Shown: piece by piece, positions 24,157 through 31,570 of the stretch
How the letters are laid out: each line of letters starts with the position of its first letter
Position numbering within the stretch: the stretch's first letter is position 1
NCBI GenBank assembly: GCA_029260965.1
Contig: JAJDCG010000002.1
Coordinates: forward strand, 1-64,000
DNA: 64,000 nt
Direction of reading: 5' to 3'
Origin: Candidatus Levyibacteriota bacterium
GTDB taxonomy: Bacteria; Patescibacteria; Microgenomatia; Levybacterales; UBA12049
Made by a program: the position numbers and the translations under genes
The notes under the pieces: model-generated
Databases searched by the model: none
Told to the model about the DNA's origin: nothing
What the model saw: only the letters and a program-made list of their open reading frames with translations

Positions 24157-26088
24157 ATGGCTATAGAATTTAATCGACTGCCTCAGGATGAAGAAAAAAC
24201 TGATGTGTTTAAACCGCGGGCAGTAGCTCCCGTAGAATTTACCACACCTCCTCTTGACAGCAGGAAGAGTTCGGTTCGTAAGCTTTCGCCTGAGGAGTTT
24301 GATGCAAGGAACAGAACTGTTTTAGAAAACTCTTTATTGCCAGGCAGAGTGGCATACTCCCTTACAGGAAGGAGAGATCCCGATCTCAAACAAGTTGGAT
24401 TTCTTGGATTAATCAAGGCTGCCGATAGATTTGATAAAACTCGAGGAGTCCCATTTGAAAACTATGCAGAACGACGCATAAGATGGGAAATCCTGGACTA
24501 CTTTAGAGAGAACAAGCCAGGAGGAGTTAAAGTTTCAAGAGTAGATCAGGAAAGGGTTCAAAAATTAGATGAAGAGGTCCATAGATTAGGAAGAGAGTTG
24601 ACAGTAAGTGAAGCTGCTGCACTTCTGAAGATTTCCAAAAAAAGAGTAAAGAAGGTACCACAGGCTCATGATGCTCGAAAACTTGTCTATTTAGACGGAT
24701 TTATAGAAGACGATGGTGATAGCTGTAATGGAAGTTTTGAGCTCGTAGATTCCAAACAAGACCCAGGAGCGGAAGTGGTAGATAGGATTGCGTTGAGCGA
24801 GGCATTGCGAACATTGGCTGAGGAAGAAAGAGATATACTAATGGCATTTTTTTACGAACATAAAAAGACATCTGAAATTGCTCTAGAGATAGGTAAAAGT
24901 GAGGCGCGCGTTTCTCAACTCAAAAAACAAGCGCTTAGTAAAATGAGGAAGAATTTAGAAAGGACAACAACCCCCTTATTTCCGAAGAGTACAGCATCTG
25001 AAGCTCTGAATGGGATTAAAAGCGGAGCGAGGCAAGCAGAAAATGTAAAAAAGAAAAAAGCTCTTAAGAGAGGGAAGAGGTTTGAAGAAGAATTGAGAGA
25101 AAAACTTAGCACAGACAGGAGAGCAGTAGTTCAGGCAATTCAGCAGCTGTCCCCGCGTGAGAACAGGGTATTAGTTATGTGGCTAGAGGGTAAAAGTTAT
25201 GCGGATATTGGAAAAGCATTGAGCATGCATCCTGGCAGCACTTCAATAATAGTAAAGAGAGCAATAGATTATCTGAAGAATGCAAATAATGTTAATGCGA
25301 TAGGGGAGCTTGGTAACAAAACTAGAAAAAAGAGAATATCTAGATCAAGATTGTCCGCAGAAGACAGGAAGGCTAAAGCTCGCGAATATCAAAAAAAGTT
25401 ATATAAGGAAAAAGAAATAGCAAAAATAGTTGAAGGTGAGGGAGAGCCAGCGACTGAAGGAATAATATTTTTGGATCGGTATGTTGCACAAGAAGCATCA
25501 ATAGCTGATCCCAAGGTTGATGTTGAAACTACAGTAGTAGACCGATTGGCATTGCGTAATGCGATAAAGATATTGCCTGATGATCAAAGAAGGGCAATAT
25601 TCCTAAAATTTTATGAAGGATTTACTCAAGCAGAAATTGGTAGGGAAATGGGGGTAGCGGAGGGGAGTGTCTCAAATATTCTTAAAAGAGCAATCAGTAA
25701 TATAGGTGTAATTTGGGATTTGGAACAGCAAGAACCAATGCAGGGTATTAAAAAATCAAAGAAAGAGTTTTCGCCCGAAGTAAGAGCCAAAGAGGCAGGA
25801 AGTAAAATTAAAGAGATAACCCCACCGCAAGCAACGGATAGAGGCTCCCAAGTAAAGGAAAAGCGAACAAGGTTTTTGGAAGAGATTAATTCTTGGGGGC
25901 AGGTTAATTCGGATGAAGAAAGAGCGGAATTGCTTAGGGGTTTGCTTGAGATGCCGGATTTGCCTTTGCCCTCTGATAAAATAAGAGTAGTTCGTAAATA
26001 TCTAAAAGAAGATAGGCCTCGTCTGGCTGAAAATATGTTGAAAGATTTTTTGAATGCGCCCATACGTAGTAAAAAGAATTTGACATAA
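24157..26088 (+). CDS. Sigma-70 family factor with three region-4 modules
   Basis: 643 aa from ATG 24157 (648 from ATG 24142, which lies 2 nt after the -10 and would be upstream of the transcript start). Numbered from 24142: region 2 (about 53-125; DLKQVGFLGLIKAADRFDKT, RRIRWEILDYFRE) resembles the FliA/SigB/SigF group; region 3-like helices follow (about 133-172); a first region 4 is at 213-270 (SEIALEIGKSEARVSQLKK). A second helix-turn-helix of region-4 type is at about 325-380 (LSPRENRVLVMWLEGKSYADIG) and a third at 463-525 (LPDDQRRAIFLKFYEGFTQAEIG). The third repeats the DP...VVDRLAL linker of the first, indicating internal duplication. Basic linkers separate the modules. Typical relatives have one region 4 and about 230-260 aa. 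Confidence 0.85.
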   Translation: MAIEFNRLPQDEEKTDVFKPRAVAPVEFTTPPLDSRKSSVRKLSPEEFDARNRTVLENSLLPGRVAYSLTGRRDPDLKQVGFLGLIKAADRFDKTRGVPFENYAERRIRWEILDYFRENKPGGVKVSRVDQERVQKLDEEVHRLGRELTVSEAAALLKISKKRVKKVPQAHDARKLVYLDGFIEDDGDSCNGSFELVDSKQDPGAEVVDRIALSEALRTLAEEERDILMAFFYEHKKTSEIALEIGKSEARVSQLKKQALSKMRKNLERTTTPLFPKSTASEALNGIKSGARQAENVKKKKALKRGKRFEEELREKLSTDRRAVVQAIQQLSPRENRVLVMWLEGKSYADIGKALSMHPGSTSIIVKRAIDYLKNANNVNAIGELGNKTRKKRISRSRLSAEDRKAKAREYQKKLYKEKEIAKIVEGEGEPATEGIIFLDRYVAQEASIADPKVDVETTVVDRLALRNAIKILPDDQRRAIFLKFYEGFTQAEIGREMGVAEGSVSNILKRAISNIGVIWDLEQQEPMQGIKKSKKEFSPEVRAKEAGSKIKEITPPQATDRGSQVKEKRTRFLEEINSWGQVNSDEERAELLRGLLEMPDLPLPSDKIRVVRKYLKEDRPRLAENMLKDFLNAPIRSKKNLT

Positions 26089-26107
26089 AACCTTTTTGTG
26101 CTATTAT
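26080..26107 (+). promoter_or_regulatory. Promoter of proS, overlapping the sigma gene stop
   Basis: TTGACA (26080-26085), 16-bp spacer, TATTAT (26102-26107). The -35 is built from the last codons and stop of the sigma gene. Transcription should begin near 26114, producing the T-box leader. Confidence 0.75.
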
Positions 26108-26113
26108 AAATTA

Positions 26114-26290
26114 TAAAGCGCCTGAGTTTGGTTCCCGCTAAACGAGCTGACTGCGATGAGCAGTACGGACAAAACCGTAAAATGTAATGAGTCCCGATGA
26201 ACAATCGGGAGAAACAAGGTGGTACCACGAGAAATCCTCGTCCTTGTCCCAAATCATTTATTTGATTGGGGATGAAGATGAGGTTTTTTT
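26114..26290 (+). promoter_or_regulatory. T-box riboswitch controlling proS
   Basis: The leader ends with a canonical T-box antiterminator. Helix ACAAGG/CCTTGT (26214-26219 with 26242-26247) and helix ACGAG/CTCGT (26227-26231 with 26237-26241) flank the 7-nt bulge TGGTACC (26220-26226). UGGU can pair with the ACCA end of uncharged tRNA-Pro. The competing terminator pairs 26236-26250 with 26268-26283 and runs into seven T's touching the ATG; it also buries the Shine-Dalgarno GATGAGG. Stem I appears very short: a GTTT/AAAC hairpin (26126-26143) shows CCC/CCG proline codons in its loop, followed by three small hairpins. Specifier assignment is inference. Confidence 0.88.
26236..26290 (+). terminator. 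Regulated terminator of the proS T-box
   Basis: CCTCGTCCTTGTCCC pairs with GGGGATGAAGATGAGG around an AT-rich inner hairpin and ends in T7 (26284-26290). It is mutually exclusive with the antiterminator because both use 26236-26247. Confidence 0.8.
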
Positions 26291-27997
26291 ATGAAATATT
26301 CACACCTTTTTGGAAAAACAATTAAAGATGTGCCAAAAGATACCAGTTTAACTTCACATAAATTGCTTTATCAAGCAGGATTTATAAGGGAAAGTACAGC
26401 AGGGCGATATTATTTCTTGCCTCTGGGACAAAGAGTTCAGCAGAAAATCATAAAAGTAGTCAAAGAAGAAATGGATCGCGCTGGAGCGCAGGAAATTGTG
26501 GCGCCAATTCTTCATCCGCTTCATTTGTGGCAGGAAACCAACCGTGATAAGGCCGACTTTGGCCTTTTGAAAATAAAGGATAGACGAGAGATGGAATTTG
26601 TTCTTGGCGGGACGGCTGAGGAAATGCTGGTTGATTTGGTGCGTAAGTTTCAAACTAGTTACAAAGACTTGCCTTTTCAACTTTATCAATTTGCATCCAA
26701 ATTCCGAGACGAGCTTCGTGCTCGGGGCGGACTCTTGAGGGTCCGTGAATTTATCATGAAGGATGGATATTCATTTCATGCCTCAGAGAATGATTTCAAG
26801 AAAGAATATAAAAAAATGTCAAAAACTTACACAAAAATATTTGAGCGAGTCGGACTTGAGACGTTCATGGTTGCTGCTGACAACGGCGATATAGGTGGGG
26901 AATATGCCCATGAATTTCAGGTAAAGTCAGGTGCAGGAGAAGATACCATTTTTTATGTTCCATCGAAAAAGCTTTATTTTAATAAGGAAATCGCACCAAC
27001 TATGGCAGCTCCGTTTGACCAGAAAGGCGAGGAGCCAAGACCAATGGAGGATGTTGTTGGAAAAGGAATTATCGGTGTTGAGGCATTAGCAAAATTCTTA
27101 AATATTCCAGTTGAGGCAACAACCAAAACACTTCTTTTTGAAACCGAAAAAGGTGATATTGTCGCAGCAGCAGTAAGAGGGGAATATGATATTGACGAAA
27201 CCAAGCTAAAAAGAGTAATTGGTTGTCAGAGCATTACGTTAATTACGCCTGAGAAGATTAAGGAGCTGACTGGAGCAGAGGTCGGATATGCAGGAATTCT
27301 TAATCTGCCAAAGCATGTAAAAATATTCATGGATGACTCGATGAAAGGAAGAGTAAATTTTGAGATGGGGTCAAATAAAACAGACATACATGTGATTAAT
27401 GTAAATTTTGGACGGGATTTAGAAATGCCTGAAAGATTTTATGATTTCAAAGAAACACGAGCAGGAGATTTTTATCCTGAGACAAAGGAAGCATATGAAA
27501 CTTTTCGTGGAATTGAAGTAGGAAATATTTTTCAGCTTGGTTATCACTATTCAAAAAAAATGAAGGGTGCTACTTTTATCGATGAAGAGGGTAATGAAAA
27601 GCCCTACTATATGGGTTGTTATGGAATAGGAATTGGGCGGACGCTGGCTGCGGTGGTTGAGATAAATCATGATGATAGGGGAATAATATGGCCTGATTCA
27701 ATTGCGCCGTATCAGGTGCATCTGATAGGAATTACGAATAATGAATCAAAAATTAGGCAAGAAGCAGATGAAATTTATGAGAAATTGCAGGATGCGGGAA
27801 TTGAAGTTTTATACGACGATCGGGAAGATGCATCAATTGGCAACAAATTTGCTGATGCTGATCTGATTGGAATCCCTGTGCGTTTGGTTGTCAGTAAAAA
27901 AACTGGGGACAAAATAGAGTGGAAAAAAAGAACAGAGAAGGAATCAGAATTGTTGAATTTTGACGAAGTGCTGGGAAGAATAAAGAAGCAAGGTTAA
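26291..27997 (+). CDS. proS: Prolyl-tRNA synthetase, bacterial type
   Basis: 568 aa, the bacterial length. Class II motifs: motif 1 around QQKIIKVVKEEMDRAGAQEIVAP, motif 2 FRDELRARGGLLRVREFIMKDGYSFH, motif 3 GCYGIGIGRTLAAVVEI. An editing (INS) domain is inserted (about residues 225-385; VGYAGILNLPKHVKIFMDDS), which clears mischarged Ala-tRNA. The C-terminal anticodon-binding domain ends the protein. Expression depends on tRNA-Pro charging through the upstream T-box. Confidence 0.96.
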   Translation: MKYSHLFGKTIKDVPKDTSLTSHKLLYQAGFIRESTAGRYYFLPLGQRVQQKIIKVVKEEMDRAGAQEIVAPILHPLHLWQETNRDKADFGLLKIKDRREMEFVLGGTAEEMLVDLVRKFQTSYKDLPFQLYQFASKFRDELRARGGLLRVREFIMKDGYSFHASENDFKKEYKKMSKTYTKIFERVGLETFMVAADNGDIGGEYAHEFQVKSGAGEDTIFYVPSKKLYFNKEIAPTMAAPFDQKGEEPRPMEDVVGKGIIGVEALAKFLNIPVEATTKTLLFETEKGDIVAAAVRGEYDIDETKLKRVIGCQSITLITPEKIKELTGAEVGYAGILNLPKHVKIFMDDSMKGRVNFEMGSNKTDIHVINVNFGRDLEMPERFYDFKETRAGDFYPETKEAYETFRGIEVGNIFQLGYHYSKKMKGATFIDEEGNEKPYYMGCYGIGIGRTLAAVVEINHDDRGIIWPDSIAPYQVHLIGITNNESKIRQEADEIYEKLQDAGIEVLYDDREDASIGNKFADADLIGIPVRLVVSKKTGDKIEWKKRTEKESELLNFDEVLGRIKKQG

Positions 27998-28113
27998 GAC
28001 GACTAACTGACTTACAGCTAAATAAAGACAGCGCATTTGGCCTTGATTTAATTGCAAATCCTAAGAACCCCAAGATGTAATGGTTTTATGAGTACAATTT
28101 GTCCAATTCTTTC

Positions 28114-28755
28114 TTAGAATGAAAGACCGGGGATTGAGAGGTCAAATATCCTCATCCAAAAAAATGCATAGACCAAGAAGAATACTGCAGATCCAAGGAT
28201 ATAAAAGATGCGAAGTAGTGTGTCATGACCTGATTTGGGCTGTACAACAACATTGTTTTCTGGAAGTGGTTCAGAAATAGTCACAGTTTGTGTTTGGGGA
28301 TCTCTTTCTTCAGACGTTTGCGTAGTGGGAGGCATGTTCCCATCAGGAGTTGAGCTTAGCTGTGTATTGTTATCTGAAACTCCTGCGGGATTTTGTATTT
28401 GAGCTTCGGTGTGTGGCTGGGTGGTGTCTGTTGTTGCCATATTTATGTCTTGAAGCGTACTTGTAGGCGTGCTTTGAGCGTGGCTTTGTTCAGCTTCGTC
28501 TTTCTCTCCTGGGGTTGCTGCTGGAGGAGTGGGGTTTGCAGGTTTGGCGCCCATCACTCTTTCGTAGGTCTCTTTTAATTTTGGGTCAAGATTGCTTAGT
28601 GTTTGTGGATCCATAGTAGGCTTAATTATATCTTCTTGGATTTGGGAAAGTTTGTCAAGTTCTGGTTTTGGATTTATTGATGTGAAATAATGCTGACATT
28701 TTTGAACTTGATATTCAAGATCGGGAATTTCATATTTTCCACGTAAATAAATCAA
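28114..28755 (-). CDS. Hypothetical tail-anchored protein with Pro/Thr-rich linker
   Basis: 213 aa. The N-terminal third is soluble and helical. A long disordered linker (about residues 70-180) is rich in Pro, Thr, Gln and Asn. A single membrane segment (LLRIFYILGSAVFFLVYAFFWM, about 182-203) lies near the C-terminus. I recognise no family. The promoter region is shared with the divergent DHH-like gene only 27 nt away. Confidence 0.65.
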   Translation of the reverse strand: MIYLRGKYEIPDLEYQVQKCQHYFTSINPKPELDKLSQIQEDIIKPTMDPQTLSNLDPKLKETYERVMGAKPANPTPPAATPGEKDEAEQSHAQSTPTSTLQDINMATTDTTQPHTEAQIQNPAGVSDNNTQLSSTPDGNMPPTTQTSEERDPQTQTVTISEPLPENNVVVQPKSGHDTLLRIFYILGSAVFFLVYAFFWMRIFDLSIPGLSF

Positions 28756-28769
28756 AATTATCAGTATGC

Positions 28770-28775
28770 TATACT
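28770..28775 (+). promoter_or_regulatory. Extended -10 of the DHH-like gene
   Basis: TGCTATACT (28767-28775) ends 7 nt before the GTG at 28783, predicting a leaderless mRNA with a GTG start. The same TGCTATACT occurs before malQ (53802-53810). Confidence 0.55.
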
Positions 28776-28782
28776 ACTTCTT

Positions 28783-29679
28783 GTGAAGATAATTGTGACA
28801 CATGTTTCTCCTGATTGGGATGCAATAGGTTCTGTTTGGGTTGCGAAGAAGTTTCTCCCTGGGTGGCAAGACGCAGAGGTTAGGTTTGTGCCTGCAGGGG
28901 ATCGCATAGGCAAAACCAAGGGTAAGGATGTCCAGGATCCTATAGAGATGATAGGTGAGGATGAAGTGATACAGGTTGATACCGGAATGGGCCCACTTGA
29001 CCATCATCAGACATCAGACCGTCAGGTTTGTGGCGCGTCTCGTACTTGGGATTTTGTAAGTTCTCAGCTTGAGGAAAAGGGACAGCATTTGACAGACATA
29101 CATAGAGAATCAGTTGATCGCATCATGAAAGTCATAACTGAGATCGATCACTTTAGAGAAGTTTTTTGGGCAGATCCAGCAGCGGATCAGTATGAGTTTT
29201 CATTGATCGGAGTTTTGGAAGGGCTCAAGTACGCAAAGCCCATGCAGGATGATTTTTATGTGAAGTTTGGGATTGAATGTCTGGATGCGCTTTTTCATGA
29301 ATTTGAAAGCAGAATTTGGGCAGAGCGGGAAATAAAAGAAAAAGGAATTGAGTTTGAAACGTCCAAGGGGCGCGCGCTTGGCGTAGAGACTATGAATGAG
29401 CAAGTTCTCAAACTTGGTCAAAAAATAGGTTATCAATTGGTGGTCAAAAAAGATCCTAGACGAGGTAATGTAGCAATCAAAACCCTTCCTGAAACGCCTG
29501 ATAATGAAGGAATAGATCTGACATCTGCACACGACCAGCTTTCCAAAATGGATCCTGATGCTACTTGGTATCTGCACGTTTCCAAAAAAATGTTACTAAA
29601 TGGTTCGTCCAAAAATCCCAAAATGAAACCAACCAAGTTGAAATTGGATGATATAATAAAAGTGTTGGAGAGAATTTAA
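28783..29679 (+). CDS. DHH-like (MYG1-like) phosphoesterase
   Basis: 298 aa. The N-terminus has the aspartate and histidine pattern of DHH-type metal phosphoesterases: VTHVSPDWDAIGSVWVA, VIQVDTGMGPLDHHQ, and a further acidic and His motif ITEIDHFREVFWAD. The arrangement resembles MYG1/DHH proteins, which act as manganese-dependent nucleases or phosphatases. The substrate cannot be inferred. GTG start, predicted leaderless. It is followed by a heptad repeat and the HIT protein gene on the same strand. Confidence 0.6.
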   Translation: MKIIVTHVSPDWDAIGSVWVAKKFLPGWQDAEVRFVPAGDRIGKTKGKDVQDPIEMIGEDEVIQVDTGMGPLDHHQTSDRQVCGASRTWDFVSSQLEEKGQHLTDIHRESVDRIMKVITEIDHFREVFWADPAADQYEFSLIGVLEGLKYAKPMQDDFYVKFGIECLDALFHEFESRIWAEREIKEKGIEFETSKGRALGVETMNEQVLKLGQKIGYQLVVKKDPRRGNVAIKTLPETPDNEGIDLTSAHDQLSKMDPDATWYLHVSKKMLLNGSSKNPKMKPTKLKLDDIIKVLERI

Positions 29680-29742
29680 TCAACTAATAAACAAATCATC
29701 CAATCAGCTAATAAAAAAGGAATTAGATGATTTGTTGATTTA
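29678..29742. repeat. Intergenic degenerate heptad repeat, copy 3 (inverted)
   Basis: The two halves are roughly reverse complements: AACAAATCATC (29690-29700) pairs with GATGATTTGTT (29726-29736). It shares TTAGATGATTTGTTGATT with copy 4 (33409-33426). It ends just before the HIT gene start. Confidence 0.55.
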
Positions 29743-29745
29743 TTT

Positions 29746-30075
29746 ATGAATAATTGTGTCTTTTGTAAAATCGCAGAAAAAGAAATCCCTGCAAAATTTT
29801 TGTATGAAGACGAAGAGGTAATGGTATTTCCTGATATTCATCCCTCAGCTCCAATTCATTTATTGATTGTTCCAAAAGTACATGTTACAGAATTTCAGGC
29901 TGTTGAGGATTCTCTTCTTTTTCAAAAATTACTTCAAGTTGTCCAAAGCATGATAAAAAAAGAAGGATTGGGGGACAAACCGCACAGGATTGGAATTAAT
30001 GGCGGAGGAGCACAAGACATAGACCATCTCCACATCCACCTCCTGGGCCCGATTAAAAAGCCTTCTAATCCATAA
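29746..30075 (+). CDS. hinT: HIT family (HinT-like) nucleotide hydrolase
   Basis: 109 aa, typical for HinT purine nucleoside phosphoramidases. CVFCKIAEKEIPAKFLYEDEEVMVFPDIHPSAPIH is the family N-terminus, and the histidine triad is DHLHIHLLG near the C-terminus. N-terminal CxxC cysteines may be structural. It ends 1 nt before the convergent hypothetical gene. Confidence 0.94.
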   Translation: MNNCVFCKIAEKEIPAKFLYEDEEVMVFPDIHPSAPIHLLIVPKVHVTEFQAVEDSLLFQKLLQVVQSMIKKEGLGDKPHRIGINGGGAQDIDHLHIHLLGPIKKPSNP

Positions 30076-30076
30076 C

Positions 30077-30655
30077 TTATCTTTCTGAGATGCTAGGTTT
30101 GGGGTGAGCTCTGGAGTATCCAAGCAAAGGAATATCGAATTCATTCCTTATACTCATAACCGTTGAGGGTGTGTTGGTGCTCTGCCATGCTTGATCACCA
30201 TTATCCGATAATTCGCCAATTTTAATTGTTGATTTTGTCTCATTTGACGTATCTGAAGGGAAATAGATCGTCTCCATTATTTGTATTCTGTTGGGAAGGG
30301 ATGAAGTTTTATGAATAACAAGTTTCATATAGTCGGGATATTTGCCTTGCTGCATACCGCTTTTTGCCATGAAAGAGATATGGTGATTAACCCCTTTAAT
30401 TGTAACTGTAGTTTCGATACAAAGTTGATCCTTAGGTTTTTTTTGGCTTTCAGATTTTTCTATAAAATCATATTTTTCTCTAAATTGTTCCCCCTCGGGG
30501 GAATTACTGTAAGCTTCCCAAAAATCCAGAATCAGATTTCGGGCTACGAGGTCGACATCGCTTGGGCGGTATGGTTGTTCGATGCTGGGTTTTTTCCAGA
30601 GTGGAATTTCGGCTTTCATGAAGGGGATATTAGCACAATTCAGGCCAAATGGCAA
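30077..30655 (-). CDS. Hypothetical protein
   Basis: 192 aa from the first ATG; an internal ATG at 30619 (MKAEIPLWKKPS) may be the real start because the first 12 residues look unrelated. Soluble, mixed alpha/beta, no membrane segment. Segments such as CIETTVTIKGVNHHISFMAKSG suggest a beta-sheet core. No family recognised. It lies in a minus-strand pair with the 53-aa gene behind it. Confidence 0.6.
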   Translation of the reverse strand: MPFGLNCANIPFMKAEIPLWKKPSIEQPYRPSDVDLVARNLILDFWEAYSNSPEGEQFREKYDFIEKSESQKKPKDQLCIETTVTIKGVNHHISFMAKSGMQQGKYPDYMKLVIHKTSSLPNRIQIMETIYFPSDTSNETKSTIKIGELSDNGDQAWQSTNTPSTVMSIRNEFDIPLLGYSRAHPKPSISER

Positions 30656-30657
30656 TT

Positions 30658-30819
30658 TTAATTGCCTGGTAAAGAGTGTATTTCTGGGGAAAAGTTAAAC
30701 AGTGTATGTTCAGTGGGTTCGTTGTTTGGACCTTGTTGACTTGGCTCAGATGATGCACCCAAAGCTATTGCGTAAGCTGTTGCTGGATCTACTGGTCTTT
30801 TTGCTTCTGTAGAGCTCAT
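30658..30819 (-). CDS. Small hypothetical protein (53 aa)
   Basis: The ATG at 30819 is preceded by an excellent minus-strand promoter: TTGTGT (30850-30855), 17 bp, TATTAT (30827-30832), 7 nt before the start. The product is Pro/Ser/Ala/Asn-rich (KRPVDPATAYAIALGASSEP) without a membrane segment. The longer open frame starting at 30885 crosses the promoter and is rejected. No family recognised. Confidence 0.6.
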   Translation of the reverse strand: MSSTEAKRPVDPATAYAIALGASSEPSQQGPNNEPTEHTLFNFSPEIHSLPGN

Positions 30820-30914
30820 TAAGAAAATAATATCACAACTTTCCTGTTTACACAAGGCCGATTTTGAGGTAAAATATATACACAAATTTTAGAGATAGGA
30901 GGTGTTTTTAATTT

Positions 30915-31103
30915 ATGGTACATGTTAAAAAAATGCCAGGTCAGTCAGATGATCAGGTAATAAGAAATTTTTCAAGAAAAGTAATGGATGCAGGTATAGT
31001 ACAGGAGGCAAAAAGGCGAAAATTTTACCTCAAACCTTCGCTTGCTAAAAAACTCAAGAAAAAGATGAAGCAAGAAGAGGCCGCGAGAGTCAGACTTTTT
31101 TAA
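30915..31103 (+). CDS. rpsU: 30S ribosomal protein S21
   Basis: 62 aa, basic: VHVKKMPGQSDDQVIRNFSRKVMDAGIVQEAKRRKFY is the S21 pattern. A strong Shine-Dalgarno AGGAGGTG (30898-30905) precedes it, in contrast to most genes here. The stop codon overlaps the ybeY start (TAATG), indicating coupled translation. Confidence 0.93.
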   Translation: MVHVKKMPGQSDDQVIRNFSRKVMDAGIVQEAKRRKFYLKPSLAKKLKKKMKQEEAARVRLF

Positions 31104-31489
31104 TGGAAAACGTAAATGTACTTATATACGTAGAGAGTAGATATAAATTAAACCGCAAGAAAGTTAAGTCTGCTATTTATTCCGTATGCGAACAGAATAA
31201 AATAACAACGCACGTGGAGGTGTCTGTTGCTGTGGTCGGGGACCGAAAGATGAAGTCTCTCAATAAAAAATATCGCAACAAAGACGGTACTGCAAATATC
31301 CTGACTTTTCCATTATCTGAGGGCGGTGCAACCCCGTCAATATCAGGTAAAGAAAAATTGGGGGATATTGTGATTTCTTATCCACAGGTTATCAGAGATG
31401 CTAGTCGTGAAGAAATGCTGGTTGATGAGAGAATTGAGCAGTTAGTCATACATGGGATGAATCACCTACTGGGTTTACACCATGAATAA
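31103..31489 (+). CDS. ybeY: Endoribonuclease YbeY, rRNA maturation
   Basis: 128 aa. A zinc endoribonuclease for 16S 3'-end maturation and ribosome quality control. The histidine signature HGMNHLLGLHHE is at the C-terminus (family HGxLHLLGYDH), and GTANILTFPLSE precedes it. The chain ends right after the motif, so the usual C-terminal 10-20 residues are missing. Coupled to rpsU. Confidence 0.9.
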   Translation: MENVNVLIYVESRYKLNRKKVKSAIYSVCEQNKITTHVEVSVAVVGDRKMKSLNKKYRNKDGTANILTFPLSEGGATPSISGKEKLGDIVISYPQVIRDASREEMLVDERIEQLVIHGMNHLLGLHHE

Positions 31490-31491
31490 AT

Positions 31492-31560
31492 TTAAAATGC
31501 GAAAATCAAAATTTGAAATTGCAGGTAAAAAGGCAAAATTTTGATTATTTACTTTTAATT
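31492..31560. repeat. Inverted repeat between ybeY and dnaX
   Basis: AATCAAAATTTG near 31504-31515 pairs with CAAAATTTTGATT near 31535-31547, making an AT-rich hairpin. It has no T-tract pattern of a terminator and looks like boundary-repeat material. The end positions are approximate. Confidence 0.4.
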
Positions 31561-31570
31561 TTAGTTTATT

